A stretch of 64,000 nucleotides of DNA from Agarophyton chilense (Eukaryota; Rhodophyta; Florideophyceae; Gracilariales; Gracilariaceae), in assembly GCA_030374765.1 (NCBI GenBank), contig JARGXX010000105.1:806001-870000 (forward strand), in the 5' to 3' direction. Of this stretch, positions 35,881 through 47,306 are shown one piece after another. Below the pieces are notes generated by a model, which ran no database searches, was not told the origin of the DNA, and saw only the letters and a list, made by a program, of their open reading frames with translations. How positions within the stretch are numbered: the stretch's first letter is position 1; every line of letters begins with the position of its first letter. Both the position numbers and the translations under genes were made by a program.

Positions 35881-36547
35881 TGTAGTATCCGCTCCAACGG
35901 AGAGAGCTGACACCTGCGACAGCGTTCGGACTGCCGATGGGTCGCTTGCGGAGAAGTAAAAATGGTGGTAGAGCTACAATACCAGGGAGCTGGAAATGGG
36001 GCGTAAGGCCACTACTCGCCAGCGAGGGTGAACAGTGCAACTGTAAAACGTTGATGGGACGTAGGTACGAGACGGCTCTTGAAGTGGTTGGGGGCTGACT
36101 ATCTATTATAGTTCGTCCGGATCTCCGGTTACGGAATCCTAAGCGAGGAACAGAATAGTCATGATGCCCATGTTGTCTCCTTTACTTGGAGTCGGCGCTC
36201 ACCTTTGGTACACCTTATACTGTGTGCCAGGGTGAGTGCCCAAATAAATATATAAATACTATCCTGTGGTCAGCCACTTAGCCCAACCACTGTATGGGTA
36301 CGGTCCCTAATGGACGTCTAGCTACAAAGGGTAGTAAAACCGGCCACGTGGATCGCCACTACATGCGCCGTTGCAAGCCAGTTCACTCGTGATACCACGT
36401 GTTCCACTAATGTACCCTGCCTCCTGGCATCCTACGCGGTGTGCCGTTTCATGTCACAAGTTTGATGACATCACTCACTTATTAGTTCCAACCGCGACTT
36501 CGCGAAAAACCAACCTATCGGATTCCCCGACATAGTAGAATACTACA
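35881..36547 (-). repeat. 5' LTR of element 3
   Basis: 667 bp with the same TGTAGTAT/ATACTACA ends as the left LTR and about 38 differences from it counted by eye. On the minus strand a TATTTATATATTTATTTG block near 36,257-36,240 is a candidate TATA region for the gag-pol transcript. Beyond its inner edge the minus strand reads AGTGGCCTCCCGACTTAG; no standard tRNA complement is evident. Confidence 0.92.
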
Positions 36548-37960
36548 CTTTGCATGCTCTGGATCTCGGAATATTTCGGATACTTCCAGGTATAGCGGGC
36601 GAACTACTCGGACAAGATCGTGACTGATTTTACCAGACCACCCGTGCTGTGTCCATTGCAAACCAGCGCATCATTGATATTTCGATATCTTCAAGAATCC
36701 CTAGAATACCACCATTCACAGAGACCGCTAATGAAAAGCAAGATTTTACGTCAGGATTTGTGAAAAGAGAGCACTGTACGTTTCTCTGGTTCGAATGGAT
36801 GGGAATATCCAACAGAAAGCCTGACGAAATCAGTTTGGTACAAGCGACCCTCCAGGTTACGACCGTGTGCAAAGAATTTCTCGGAGTTAACTGCGCACCA
36901 ACCACGTCGCAAAGAACTTAGAAGAATATTGAGCAGCTTGAACGAAAATGCTTTGACTTTGGAGTTATGCTGTCTAAAGATCTTGGGATCCGAATTAATA
37001 CGAAAATTCATCGTTTGATGGGACATGTACAAGATCATCTATTAAGCTTTGGACGTATCCAGACGGGCGCAACAGATACGAACGAATCGATGCCTAAGGT
37101 AACGGAGAAAGCATACTATTCTTCTTACCGACATCGTCTCCGAATTGCTCCACAGCTGCTCTCAGGGAGGTGCGCACTAGGTTATGATAATCCGGAGTTA
37201 CCATCCCCTGAAAAATACCAGCCTTCTCTTCACAAGAGCGGCGAACGAAACACAGATTAGAGTAGAACAACGTCCAGAAAAGGTGCCTTTCTTACACGGA
37301 AGCAAAGAGGACATCTCAGAATTTTGCTGTGCCATGAACAAACGAATCTGCACTTGCAAAACCGTTGAAGCTGCAGAAACGAAAGCTTCTTGTCCTGTCT
37401 ATAAGCACGATGGATTGCTTTATTTGAAACGTTGGTATGAAATGGTTATTGAAGTCAAGTACGACTGGTGGAATACGGCAGTTTCAAGGCATGTAAAGCA
37501 TATTATTGCAGCCGGAGAAAACGTTCATGGGCATTCTCGTCATGACGCTGTAATATAATTAACGGAGAAGATGGTGTTGGTTTTGTGCAAGACATCTTCG
37601 CCATCCCTGGCCGCCAGAGAGTTCGAGTCGCGTTAATGAGCAGATTGGAGAGAATTGAACCAGAAGAAGGAAACCGTGAGGTTGTCATGCGCCACGGGAA
37701 CAAACTATAGAAGTACAGGATTGGTGATAACGATGTGGAAGTAGATTGCATCCCCTTGTCTGCAATTCGGAGACCAACTATGATGGTGGTGGATCCATAT
37801 GACTTGCTTCAACGAAAATCAGCAGATCTTCGCATAACTGATATCTCAGATGATTTTGAGTAACGAAAGTTCATGAAATTCTTTGAAGTATCTTCCTACC
37901 GCTTCACATCCTATGCCGAATCCATGAGTTTTAGTAAAATGAGACAACTGTTAAAAACCT
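36548..37960 (+). pseudogene. Unclassified transposon-like coding relic
   Basis: Mainly plus-strand frames give long protein-like blocks with few stops: HALDLGIFRILPGIAGELLG, then LGIRINTKIHRLMGHVQDHL with FGRIQTGATDTNE, and later INGEDGVGFVQDIFAIPGRQ with RLERIEPEEGNREVVMRHG. The order of a leucine-rich start, a K-HRLM-HV segment and a Glu/Asn segment recalls the C-terminal parts of large cut-and-paste transposases of CACTA/KDZ type, but I cannot confirm the family. Several stops and frameshifts break it. Confidence 0.4.
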
Positions 37961-40900
37961 CACACTGACATGTGCATGACGGTTTGGGCTTCCTTGTTGT
38001 TTGGTCATGCAAAAATCGCGTATTCTGGTCCAAAGCCAGATGCAATACGTTCCTTCGAAGGCGAGGAATACGAGACTAAGAAGAATGTTACGTTGTCCTT
38101 CCCAGATATTCCATGCTTCTGGTTGTCGTAGCGCTGCTCTCTCCCCGAGATAGAGAGAATTATGGGCTTATGAACGCCGCATTCTTGGTACAAAGCTTGT
38201 CACACCGCATCGTGAGGTCAAAATTCTGACGGCGACATGCGTATGGCATATATGTTCAGGAGATATTTCCACTATCACAAGATCGACGTCTTACCAGCAT
38301 AATCAAGTCCTTTGGCTTCATCGGTGCCGAAAAGAATATGAACTTACGGTTCCCCTGGTGAATCAGGCAGCGCAAGCGCGATGATTTGATGCTCTGAAGT
38401 TTGGCCTAACGTACAATGTTTTGGCTAATTGACATATCCAAGATCGATTTTCCTAAGAGTCTTCATGGTCATTAATTAATTCTTTTTCAACCGTCTCCCA
38501 GATAATTATAATCGCAACATTAGCAGCAATATTTCCACCGCGCGTTCGCAACATGTACTACTTGCCACGCTCAAGAGGAAACCCAATGTCCTCCATGTCC
38601 CCCTAATTTAACTCCACATTGCAACGCACAGCGTCCAGCTCTGAGAAACCCGAATTATGTATCTAAAGATATACCACAAATCATTTCTAGATACTCCAGA
38701 ATATACTTAAGGTAGTGATACTACACTCCCAATACTCCATCACCCAACAACAGAAGGAATCAAACGAGTGAAAAAACGATAAATATGAAAACCAAAGGGA
38801 ACATCATCTCATTTGCAGAGTCCTGTAGCTGTATGAGCATTGGAACCAATATTAGATTGCCTACCGCATGAATCACTCCATTCATATACGTGCGTTCGCT
38901 AGAACGCAAAGAACCAAACAGCATTCGACGCCTGTTTTCGAAAAGATCCCCAGTGAGTTTCTTGAGAGAGTAAGAGACTTTGTCACACCGATACTGTGTC
39001 TCGCGTGATAATTTGAACTTTGCTTACCAAAAAGGGTACAATATGTGAGGGTAGTCGCAAGAGAACAGACCCGGGAAAAGCGAAAAGCGAAAAGAAGACT
39101 TATCAGCAAGCCCTATTTCATTGGCATCCAACAAGCCCGCGATCTGCTCGCTCCCAGACGAGTTGGAAAGGACATAATTAGCAATACGACTTCCTTTGTT
39201 ACGTGCAAGTTTGGATCCTTTCCGGCAAATCCGTGACATGCCCCAAGCGAGAAAGTGGGAATACTGCGAATATACGAAGATACTTAAGGCAGGATTTTAG
39301 AGGCACTGAAACCAAGCAGAGGCGCTTAACACTCAGGGTGGCAGGCCTTTCATGTCGTGAACGTATTCAACGACCAAGCCACTAGGCCTGAGCGTTCGGG
39401 ATGGTTTGTAGTCACGTGGAAGAGGTCGAAAAGATTCTACAGGGTTGGGTGAAGGGTCTGTGTTAACCTCTCTGGTTCTACGAAGTGTATTACAACGGTC
39501 TACTGTAGGCTTTTTGAAAGAAATGTTTTGGGCTGTTACGCTCTTCGTATCTTTGGTCACTGTGAAATTGACAGTGACGACTATTATCGGAGCATGCCAT
39601 GTGACAACCGCACATTGGGTTAGTGCCGAAAATCAAGAACCTTGTTCCTGATGATGCAGTTTTGGATGATGAAAGGGGTCGGGGGTTTTGTGCTGCAGAG
39701 TCAAGCCAATATTTACCAAACGTGTGGTTGTCGTTTGCTTCGTCGGTGTCTGCGGTTGTAACGTACTGCAAGAATGCTGCAGTGAGTTCATGTGCGGAGA
39801 GATAGGAAGCTCCTATAGCCGAGGAACGTTTTCTGGTTATGTTGGTAGCCTGCTTAAAGGTGTCAAACCATTTGGTGATATCCTGAATAGTCTGGCCCAG
39901 GCTGTCACTAAGACCCCCGTATTGACCTCTTCTGCCACCTCTTTCGGAATGTCGCGGATGATGGCTTCGTGTTTGGAGTGTTAGCTTTCGATCCAGTGCA
40001 GTGGTTGATTTCTGTGTAAATCATTCATACTGTTCTGTGGTATTCCACTGAAGACTGTAGGGGTCTCGGTGCAGTGTGTATCCACAGAAATAACCGCGAA
40101 GAGCGGATGTCGCCTTGCGAGCGACGGTTCTTAGATAAGAAGAGAGTTTGCGGAAAGCAGCCAAGTGTGCCTGAACAATGGGGATAATACGTGTATTCAA
40201 CAGGCGGATGTCCAAATACGGCGGCATATAATGCACAAGAGATCGGCTCGACAACCCCTGTGAGAACACAAATAATCAGGTGACAGTAGAGAAAACAATA
40301 AAGAAACAACTCACACACATACACACAGAAAGCTGTAGGTAAAGGGCGGTAAACGCGCAACAGTAGAGGGTATCCTCGAAACAAGAGCTATAGCTCAGAA
40401 CTGTTAAGAATTGATGCTATAGGTGCCCCTTTGTGTTGAACCACTTTTAGGATTTCTAGGTCTCACCAAGAAGGAGTTCAGGTTGGTTGGTTGTTGGTTG
40501 GCCTTCGCCGTCCTCACCTGGGCCTTGCGCCCTTTAATGTGCCAAGAGGCAAAGCAAGTACTGTACAGTAAGGCATACACGTGGCGTTCCGCTACATAAT
40601 TATCTAAATAATACCAAATAGAATATTGTGATGGCACCTTACAGTGTACACTAAATACAGTACTTCCTAATTTAATTTCTCCTGTCCTGATCATTCCATG
40701 AAGTAATTGTTCTCATAACTTCTCGTAATCGAGTATAGCCGAAGCAATGACTTATGAATGCCATATCGCAACTTCGTAGTATTTCGAACGGTCGAACTCA
40801 GGTACATCCAGAATGCTACATGTCCCAGACATATTTAGGTATGACCTATGATTGATGGAGATTATGGAATATCATGTGAATTGCAATCTTTCCAAATGTC

Positions 40901-41360
40901 TCTTCGTTGACGAGGTCTTGAAGAAGAAAATTTATCGTGGGACTTCCATCTCATATTCCCAATGTTTCTGGTAGTAGTTGGTTGCGGCGTATGAGCATGC
41001 GGGCTGTGAAGAAGCGATAATAACGGTTAAGCCCGGTAAGCCGCTGGACCCTGAAGGATCTTGCAGGTGACACGTGTACGGGTCGACCTCAGGTGCACTC
41101 ATGAAGATTATTTTTTTAGTTTAATTAGTGTAATAGAATAACACTAAAGTGCCAGGGAGATCTCAGCGCCTCGCCAGTACTATTAACTTGGCTCGAGTGA
41201 CGCTTCTCTCTTAGAGTACGGTAGGCCCCGATAGGATACTAAATAACCCCCTTTGGTATATCAGTTCCACCCTTTAGTATTCAAGGCATCGTTTCCGTAG
41301 CTCCAACCTGTAGGACGACGCAGTAAACGCCGTCCCATTGCACCAAGTACTCTGGGAGTG
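37961..41360. other. Degenerate sequence, no supportable gene
   Basis: About 3.4 kb of mixed-composition sequence with only short open frames. The minus strand around 39,980-39,030 gives several protein-like stretches in shifting frames (for example IIRDIPKEVAEEVNTGVLVT), probably another decayed element. Nothing could be assigned to a family. Confidence 0.45.
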
Positions 41361-41412
41361 CCACCGTCAAGGATTCGAACCTTACGATCCGCTCTACCAC
41401 GCTACCACCGGT
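41361..41412 (-). other. tRNA-like fragment with pol III boxes
   Basis: On the minus strand TAGCGTGGTAGAGCGG (A-box-like) is followed after seven bases by a perfect B-box, GGTTCGAATCC, within a good T-arm (TAAGG stem, CCTTG). The anticodon arm is missing and the outer arms do not pair (GGTGG occurs on both sides), so it cannot fold as a normal tRNA. It may be a tRNA-derived SINE head or a deleted tRNA pseudogene. Confidence 0.4.
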
Positions 41413-41929
41413 CGAGACCCGTTACACGAGCCTGGACTTATTCTGCGACCGTTCTAATGAAACGGGAATTCAGTGCTTTTTTCATTAACGCGAATTAATT
41501 GGAGACTTTTTAAGCCACAATTGCGTTTAATAGTTTTTGAACAATGTCAGAAGAAGTCTTAGCAAAGAGGTGAAGTTCCGCAAGAAAGTAGAATACTTTT
41601 CGGGTTACACTTTTTGTGATCATGCTGCGAACACATGCGATGGCTTTGTGGTCGTTAATGCTTTTGGAAATTAAAGTCCAATTTGAAAATTTTAAGTTGA
41701 TTGTGCTGTACAGTGCGCGAAATCTGGATAAAACCAACACCTTGTTCGTCCTAACTGCAATTCACAGTCGGAAAATGGGCCTTTTGTTGTATTTAGAACA
41801 TAGGAACCCATTATGAAACTAGTTTGAGAGCTTTGCTGAACCAGCCCTAAACAACATTTTCCGAACTTCTAAAAAACTTAACAAGATAGCGAACTATAAA
41901 TAAAGGCCAAAACAAAGAAACAAATTCAT

Positions 41930-42530
41930 TTCATTCAATACTTAGTCATTTCACCCTTTTTTTTCTACCATTTGAATACAGCGCTCCTGCATGGAGCCGT
42001 GAAGTGATTTCCAAACTCTTCGTTCAAAATATTCCAACATTCAATAACTCATTCCAAGATCGTTCCAACATCTTGGAATTGGCGCTGATTAGCGTAAAAA
42101 AGACGTTCTGAAACCCCTCAAATGTTTTTCATAATGCTTAAGTCAGGGGAATTAGCTGGTCACTGTCAAACATTAACATTATGATCAGCTAACCACTTAG
42201 TAGTATAAACTGAACGGTGTATAGAAGCCCCGTATTGCTGAACACTAAAACTTTCTCGAATTGTGTCGGACGCAAATGGTTATAATAATTTATGCTACAC
42301 CTTGAAGCACTTCGTAAAATTCATGGTACCGACGCAAACGACCAAATTACTTAAACTTTAGTAAGAAAAAGCATACTAAAGCACCACAGAATCCACTCCA
42401 TTTTTTACTTAGAAAACCTAATCTTTTTCTTCTTTCTATCATGCTGATTATCACCAAACCCATCTGGTCCATATAGGTTAAGATTTTTTCATCGGAAAAA
42501 TAGTTTCCTATCACATTGTCATATAAAAAT
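41930..42530 (-). pseudogene. Tc1/mariner transposase relic
   Basis: Minus-strand frames read FSDEK, LYGPDGFGDNQHD, then QQYGASIHRSVYTTKWLADH, NVNV, PANSPDLSIMKNI and near the end KSLHGSMQERCIQMVEKKG. These are the ordered landmarks of a Tc1/mariner (DDE/D) transposase: the FSDEK first Asp, the QQDNA-IH second Asp region (here QQYGA, Asp lost), the WPA-SPDLNP-EN motif and the SM-R C-terminus. At least five stops or frameshifts. Terminal inverted repeats were not recognised. The relic lies in the most AT-rich part of the window. Confidence 0.8.
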
Positions 42531-43490
42531 CCATTTGTTTTTTGAGGCCATATGAACCGTTTTTATTTATGTATTTTATTCATTATTGGTATCTTTTTCA
42601 TCTTTACATGGATTTATTTTTGCTCATCATGAAATACTTGTTGTATGCATCTGAAAAGTTCCGGAAAAGAAAAATCAATACAGAATTATTTTGCAGATCT
42701 ATACGAGTATGATTGTGAGCGAAAGAGAGCGTTTTTAGCTGTCAAACTCATTTCTTGTTGTTAGAGCCTTTGTAGCGTTTTCTGCAGTTTTTAAAATCTT
42801 TGAGAAAGTTTTGGACCACAAAGCGATAGCGTCAAATGGGTTGAGCAATCTTTTTTTAAGAACATCAATGAAATGAAACTGCAAGTAACATACCCTTTTT
42901 TTTATCCGTCAAAGGGTATCCATGGTCCATTTTTGTTTTTGTTTTTGGACTTTGCAGTTGTAGAAAGTGTGTAGGAGAATGTTGTTAGAGCTTTTATTTT
43001 ATTTTAAATGCGCGCGCGTTCGTTCAACGGAAAAATACTGTGGTGAACTTTAATTAGACTTCGGGTTTTTTTTGTATATAGTGTTATTGACAGTGTAGAA
43101 AAGTAGAAAAGTTTTATTAATAGGGTCTAAAGTGTTTCATATGTTCTTTTTAAGCGTTAAAAGAGATACGGATGAGAGAAACACGAGAGAATTTGAGTGC
43201 ATCAACAAAAAGGGGAATGGCTTTATTTGGATTTCGCGCACTGTATATACACATCATTACCTGCCGTGCGAACCCTCGCTTTTGGGCACTTTATTGCCAC
43301 CCCCGTAAAATATAGTAAAATTACTGGCGTGACTGAAAGTTCGTCTGAGAACCCGCCGTGACAACCACCAAAATGCGCCCCTTACCTTACAATATTAGCG
43401 TAAGTAACCTCATGGAGACTGTACACGTCTCCAAAATTTTGATAGACACCGTATCTCAGTAAACTGTTCTTCTTTGTACACTCAAGTATC
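42531..43490. other. AT-rich interval, no gene seen
   Basis: Long T and A runs and no open frame with a domain. A short CG-rich spot (GCGCGCG near 43,011) stands out. The last 150 bp probably includes the promoter of the RING-like gene, but no clear TATA box decides this. Confidence 0.5.
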
Positions 43491-43526
43491 TTGTACGTTG
43501 TTTGTTCGTTTTGGGCCACCTCTATT

Positions 43527-43955
43527 ATGTCTTCTTCTGCACCCGTTTCGCGCATCAACCATCCAAAAGAATGTTTGATCTGCCTCGAAATTCTTGAAGT
43601 AAATGTAGCAAAACATTTCTGTCAATATGTGTTTTGTAACGATTGCCTTTCGAGACACATGAACACAGATGATGGATGGAAATGCCCAATTTTCCGTCGC
43701 TACATTCACAGCGGACATGTTCTCACTTATATTGACTACAACCCTCAGGTTTCAATTCAGGAAAAACTGCAATGTCCCTCACTCACGAACAATGAGCGTC
43801 AACGTTTAGAAAAAAAATGGTGGCAAACTGTAAGCGCCGCGAGCGCAGAGAGAAGAAGAAAAGGCTACGCCCATCTTCTTCTCATAATCAAAATGGGGAT
43901 AGTGGGGATAATGGAGCACCATTGCAGTCACCCGAAAGCTGTATCTGAAGTTTGA
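43527..43955 (+). CDS. Degenerate RING-type protein
   Basis: A 142-residue ORF from the Met at 43527 (an upstream frame start at 43491 is less likely). It resembles a C3HC4 RING: ECLICLEIL, then KHFCQYVFCNDCLSRHM and KCPIFRRYI. Two of the eight zinc ligands are replaced: the His of the usual CQH is Tyr and the last Cys of CPXC is Phe, each one base from the expected codon. A functional RING would recruit an E2 enzyme for ubiquitin transfer; this copy probably could not fold around two zinc ions. The tail is basic. It may be a pseudogene or a diverged paralogue. Confidence 0.55.
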   Translation: MSSSAPVSRINHPKECLICLEILEVNVAKHFCQYVFCNDCLSRHMNTDDGWKCPIFRRYIHSGHVLTYIDYNPQVSIQEKLQCPSLTNNERQRLEKKWWQTVSAASAERRRKGYAHLLLIIKMGIVGIMEHHCSHPKAVSEV

Positions 43956-44144
43956 ACCAAATACCCAGGAGATAAAGAAGAGAACTGAGACTCTAGTGAA
44001 GTTGCTCTGCTGTACCTCCTTTGAATTTTCTACAGCACGGATCTTGGTAGCCTCTTCAAAGTCTACTAAACTGTCTCGGTAATCATCGTAAAGCTCTTCT
44101 TGGAGATATCGGTATTCATTGGAACCAAGATATTCATTGACATT

Positions 44145-44760
44145 TTAGCCTCGATTCAATCCTATCCTCGAAGCTCCTCGCCCTCCATTCGCCCCTCGTT
44201 CATCTCGGCCACCTCGTCCACCTCTTCTGCCGCGTCCGCCGCATCCACCTCCGCCACCCTGTCCGCGGTTCTCGCGGCGATGACTTGCGCTATCGCGGCT
44301 TAGAGCCGACCGCCAACACGGACCAGAGAGAAAAACATTCTCCATCCCATTCCAGAAATGTCCCGATCGATCGTTAAGATGTGTAATATGTTTTCCCGCT
44401 AGCTGGGCTCTTCCAACGGTGGCTGAAATACCAGCACGAGCTCGAACCGGCTGGCAAACAACAATTCCACGCGAAGAGGTTGTACCAAAGACATGAGCGA
44501 CTTAACTGTATCCTCCTTCTACTGATTTTTACAGACCTCTCGTGGCGCCAGATCTTCGCGAACAGCGGCGCTTTCGAGACGCCGCGCCAGGGGTGCAAGG
44601 TGCCGCTGTGATTCGTCGAGAGAAAGGCCTGTGGCGCTGAATTGAATTTCGAAAGCCCAGTCATTAGTCCATCGCGTCTTCGGCGCAAGGCCTCTTTTCC
44701 ATTCGCAGCATATGTCCAGTTGCCTCCGCCATGCTGCGTTTCAATCAGTGCCAGCACCTA
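44145..44760 (-). other. Possible spliced or broken gene, unknown
   Basis: One minus-strand frame shows protein-like text, WAFEIQFSATGLSLDESQRH with LARRLESAAVRED, then SLMSLVQPLRVELLFASRFE with RENILHILTIDRDISGMGW, interrupted by a TAG and followed by an Ala/Glu-rich or (another frame) Gly/Arg-rich segment. Exons of one gene are possible, but I could not define reliable splice sites and do not recognise the family. Confidence 0.3.
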
Positions 44761-44843
44761 ACAAGTGAATAATTTAAAGCGTCCTCCGTACCGTGTTTGT
44801 GAGTTCAGAAACAGCGCGCTAAGCATGCACGGACCACCACAAA

Positions 44844-46520
44844 TTACTTCTTTCTCATAAAGCGCTTTAGAGCATCCGGCAAAGGAGAAGACGCCCAAAG
44901 CCGCCCAGCACTAATTCCAGCTTTTTCATCGGCCGAGTCCTTCTTCCGAATCTTGTCAACCAAGTCTTTTGTCTTCTGTCGTTCCTCGCGCATGTGCCCC
45001 TCCTCAAGCTTTCTAGCTTGCACAACAGTTTCTTGCACTTTCTTAAGACGCTTCGAAATCTTGTTTCGTCCTCTCTGTTTCTTCTTCGCACCGCGCTTGT
45101 CGATTTTCTCCAGGTTCGCGCGGCGCTGCTGGTCCCGAATTTCGCGCAAACGCTCGTGAGGGTTGCGTTCAATGGAGTTAACGGACGATGGATCCAACAC
45201 AATGGACGCTGGTGGCATTTTGTCGATGAGAGATCGCACTTCGTTTTGGGACCGCTGTTTTCTGGTTTCGTACGGATTGGGCGCGTTGGTATCGAACGTA
45301 GGCTCCCTGGCGCCGGGAACAATCATGTTGCGAACACCTGTCTCATGACATACAGCAAGAACGTCTTCGAACGGACAAAAATATAGACCAGTAATGACTG
45401 AACCGGAATATGTCTGTCTCATGTACGGTTCGGTGCGCCCTTCTAAAAGCGGCAGGCCAGCGCGAGTGAGGAAGGGGGCCCAGACATGAACGGATGCACC
45501 AAAAGAGAGTGCAACCATTTGACGTTGTGACACACAAAGCGAAGTGGCATGAGCTGGAACGGGCCGCTGGAAGACCGTTCGGTACGTGCGCATGTCTCAG
45601 CAGGCAACGACCGAATCTGCTCCTGTAGTGTACATGTAGCGGCCTTTAGGGTCGACTTCAACGTGATGCACAGCGGAGTGATGGGTGAGCATGCGCAATA
45701 GAGGGCGTCCTGTTACAGGGGACCAAAGGGAAACAACTCGGGAGGTGTGCGCGAGGTGAATGATACCATTTGACAAATTGGCACAAGCGTCTGTGGCGGC
45801 ATTGAATCGCAGGTGATGAGCTGCGTAATCATGCTCGTTTATGACCTGAACCGTGGAGGTATCAGTGTAAACGAGACGGCCATAAGGTGCAGCTTGCGCA
45901 GAAGTAGACGCCAACAACATATGATGGGGCAAAAAGACAAGATTATCTGGATCTCTGTGATTCCTCAACACATGCAGCTGCAATCCGCGGGAATCGTACA
46001 GGTAGACAAATTGCTTTTTGGCAGTATCGAAAAAGGAATCGTTGTGCAAAAACGCAGCAGATCGGACAGTTTCATCAAGCGTGAGCTCGGTTCGTAGCTT
46101 GAAAGAACGGCAATCGACCATTGAAACATGACCAAGTCTACTGGCAATCAACAAAGAGCGGGAAGAGCGCGAAAAACATACGGTGTGGTAGGGGGCCAAA
46201 CCGGAGTCGTCCAGTCTGAGTTGGAAGTCGGCCTTGGCCGCAGTAGCCATGTCAACGTTTGGTCGCAGCGCTTGCTGCGTGAAATGGTAGGTGCGTTCGA
46301 GGTCGTTTTGCGGCTGAAGCACACCGGGTGCGTCGGTTTGCAAGATGGTGGCATCGATGACTTCCCTGCGCACGACGTACGATAAATGGGCGGCGTGGTT
46401 GGCGCGGGAGACGCGCTTGCGCGCGGTTGGCTTCACATCGGCGAGAAGGATCTGCTGGCGCGGGCGCGGGCGACGGCCCATTTGCGCGAAGCTCACGGGG
46501 GCGCGGGGCACTGAGCTCAC
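44844..46520 (-). CDS. UTP7: U3 snoRNP / SSU processome WD protein UTP7 (WDR46)
   Basis: Nucleolar WD-repeat protein of the small-subunit processome, needed for 18S rRNA maturation. The frame runs 557 codons from ATG 46520 to a TAA at 44844, with one TGA at 45597-45599. The N terminus is basic. WD repeats fill about residues 110-400 (GRYMYTTGADSVVAC just before the TGA, MRTYRTVFQRPVPAH after it). The BING4 C-terminal domain follows with PYMRQTYSGSVITGLYFCPF, EDVLAVCHETGVRN, and PNPYETRKQRSQNEVRSLID, then a Lys/Arg/Glu coiled tail. The TGA stands where a WD repeat expects Trp (TGG). Either a base error, a null allele or readthrough is possible; the frame downstream is perfectly kept. Confidence 0.9.
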
Positions 46521-47306
46521 CTGAACTGAGCGGATTTAGGAAGGCGATGGCGACGGCGAAGGCGACGGCGACGTCGAAGGCGAAGGCGAAGGCGAAGGAA
46601 AAGGCGACGGTGATGGTGCCGGTGACTGTGAATGCGACCGCGGGCAAGGGGGACGAGGCTCGTCGAAATGATGTGCTTTTCGTAGAAAGAAGCGCCCCAT
46701 TTCGCCGTTGCTTGTGGACGGACATGATCTCGTGAAGACATGGACGAACCCTACATACACGCACGTGCGCCCGCCATTTGGCGCTGTGATTGGCCGAAGT
46801 GCATCGCCGTGCGTCGCCGTGCGACTGCCTGAGCTCCATCGTTGCACCGCCTTGCATCGCAACCAAACTTCACCTCGCCCGCTGCCCCGCGCCCTCGCCA
46901 CGCACCATGGCCGCCTTCGTCGCATTGCTCCCGCCGCGCCACGCTGCGCTGCGCCACGCTGCGCGCACCGTCTCGCCGATACGCAGCACTCCGCCCATAC
47001 GGCACATCCCTCGCCGCCGAGTATTCACGCCGTGCTGCAATCCCCGCCGTCTTCAACCACCACGCCTGCCGCGACGGGGAGACGACGAAGGCGGCGGGCG
47101 ACATGTGGGCGGGAGGAGGAGAAGGATGCACAGACACTGCGACGAAGACGCGCGACGTGAGCGAGAAGAGCGGTGGAAGAGGGGGGGGATGCGGGGGGTA
47201 AATGCGGGGCGAGGCAGGATGGTTGCAGCGTTTATTGGGCAGAGTGCAGGGTGCACAGAGAGCTGGCAGCCGCACAAGCCAAAATATCCGCGGCGCGTGT
47301 GCGTCG
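46521..47306. other. Intergenic region with GGCGAA/GGCGAC microsatellite
   Basis: From 46,543 to about 46,612 imperfect hexamers GGCGAC, GGCGAA and GGCGAT repeat, close upstream of UTP7. Overlapping frames on both strands are Arg/Ala/Pro-rich noise. The interval should contain the UTP7 promoter and the 3' end of the BT1-like gene. No RNA gene seen. Confidence 0.5.

Larger units (their letters stand above)
24956..36547 (-). mobile_element. Chromodomain Ty3-like element 3 with antisense gene
   Basis: An 11.6-kb element on the minus strand with both LTRs (35881-36547 is 5', 24956-25622 is 3'; each 667 bp). The internal order from the 5' end is Gag (coiled coil, acidic Ser tract, capsid, CCHC), protease, RT, RNase H, integrase and chromodomain, then a gene on the opposite strand before the 3' LTR. 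A purine tract abuts the 3' LTR, fixing polarity. No canonical primer-binding site was recognised after the 5' LTR. The LTRs are about 94% identical by eye, and the outer flanks (TCGGC and CTTTG) are not a target duplication. Few stops interrupt the frames, so it is far younger than relics 1 and 2 but now inactive. Confidence 0.9.

Noticed and set aside
45597..45599. UTP7 TGA as selenocysteine
   Set aside because: The position is a structural WD Trp, not a redox Cys site, and I cannot identify a SECIS element by eye.
46252..46925. Frames over the GGCGAC/GGCGAA microsatellite upstream of UTP7
   Set aside because: Simple-repeat translation (Ala/Phe/Ser/Pro) without conserved features.
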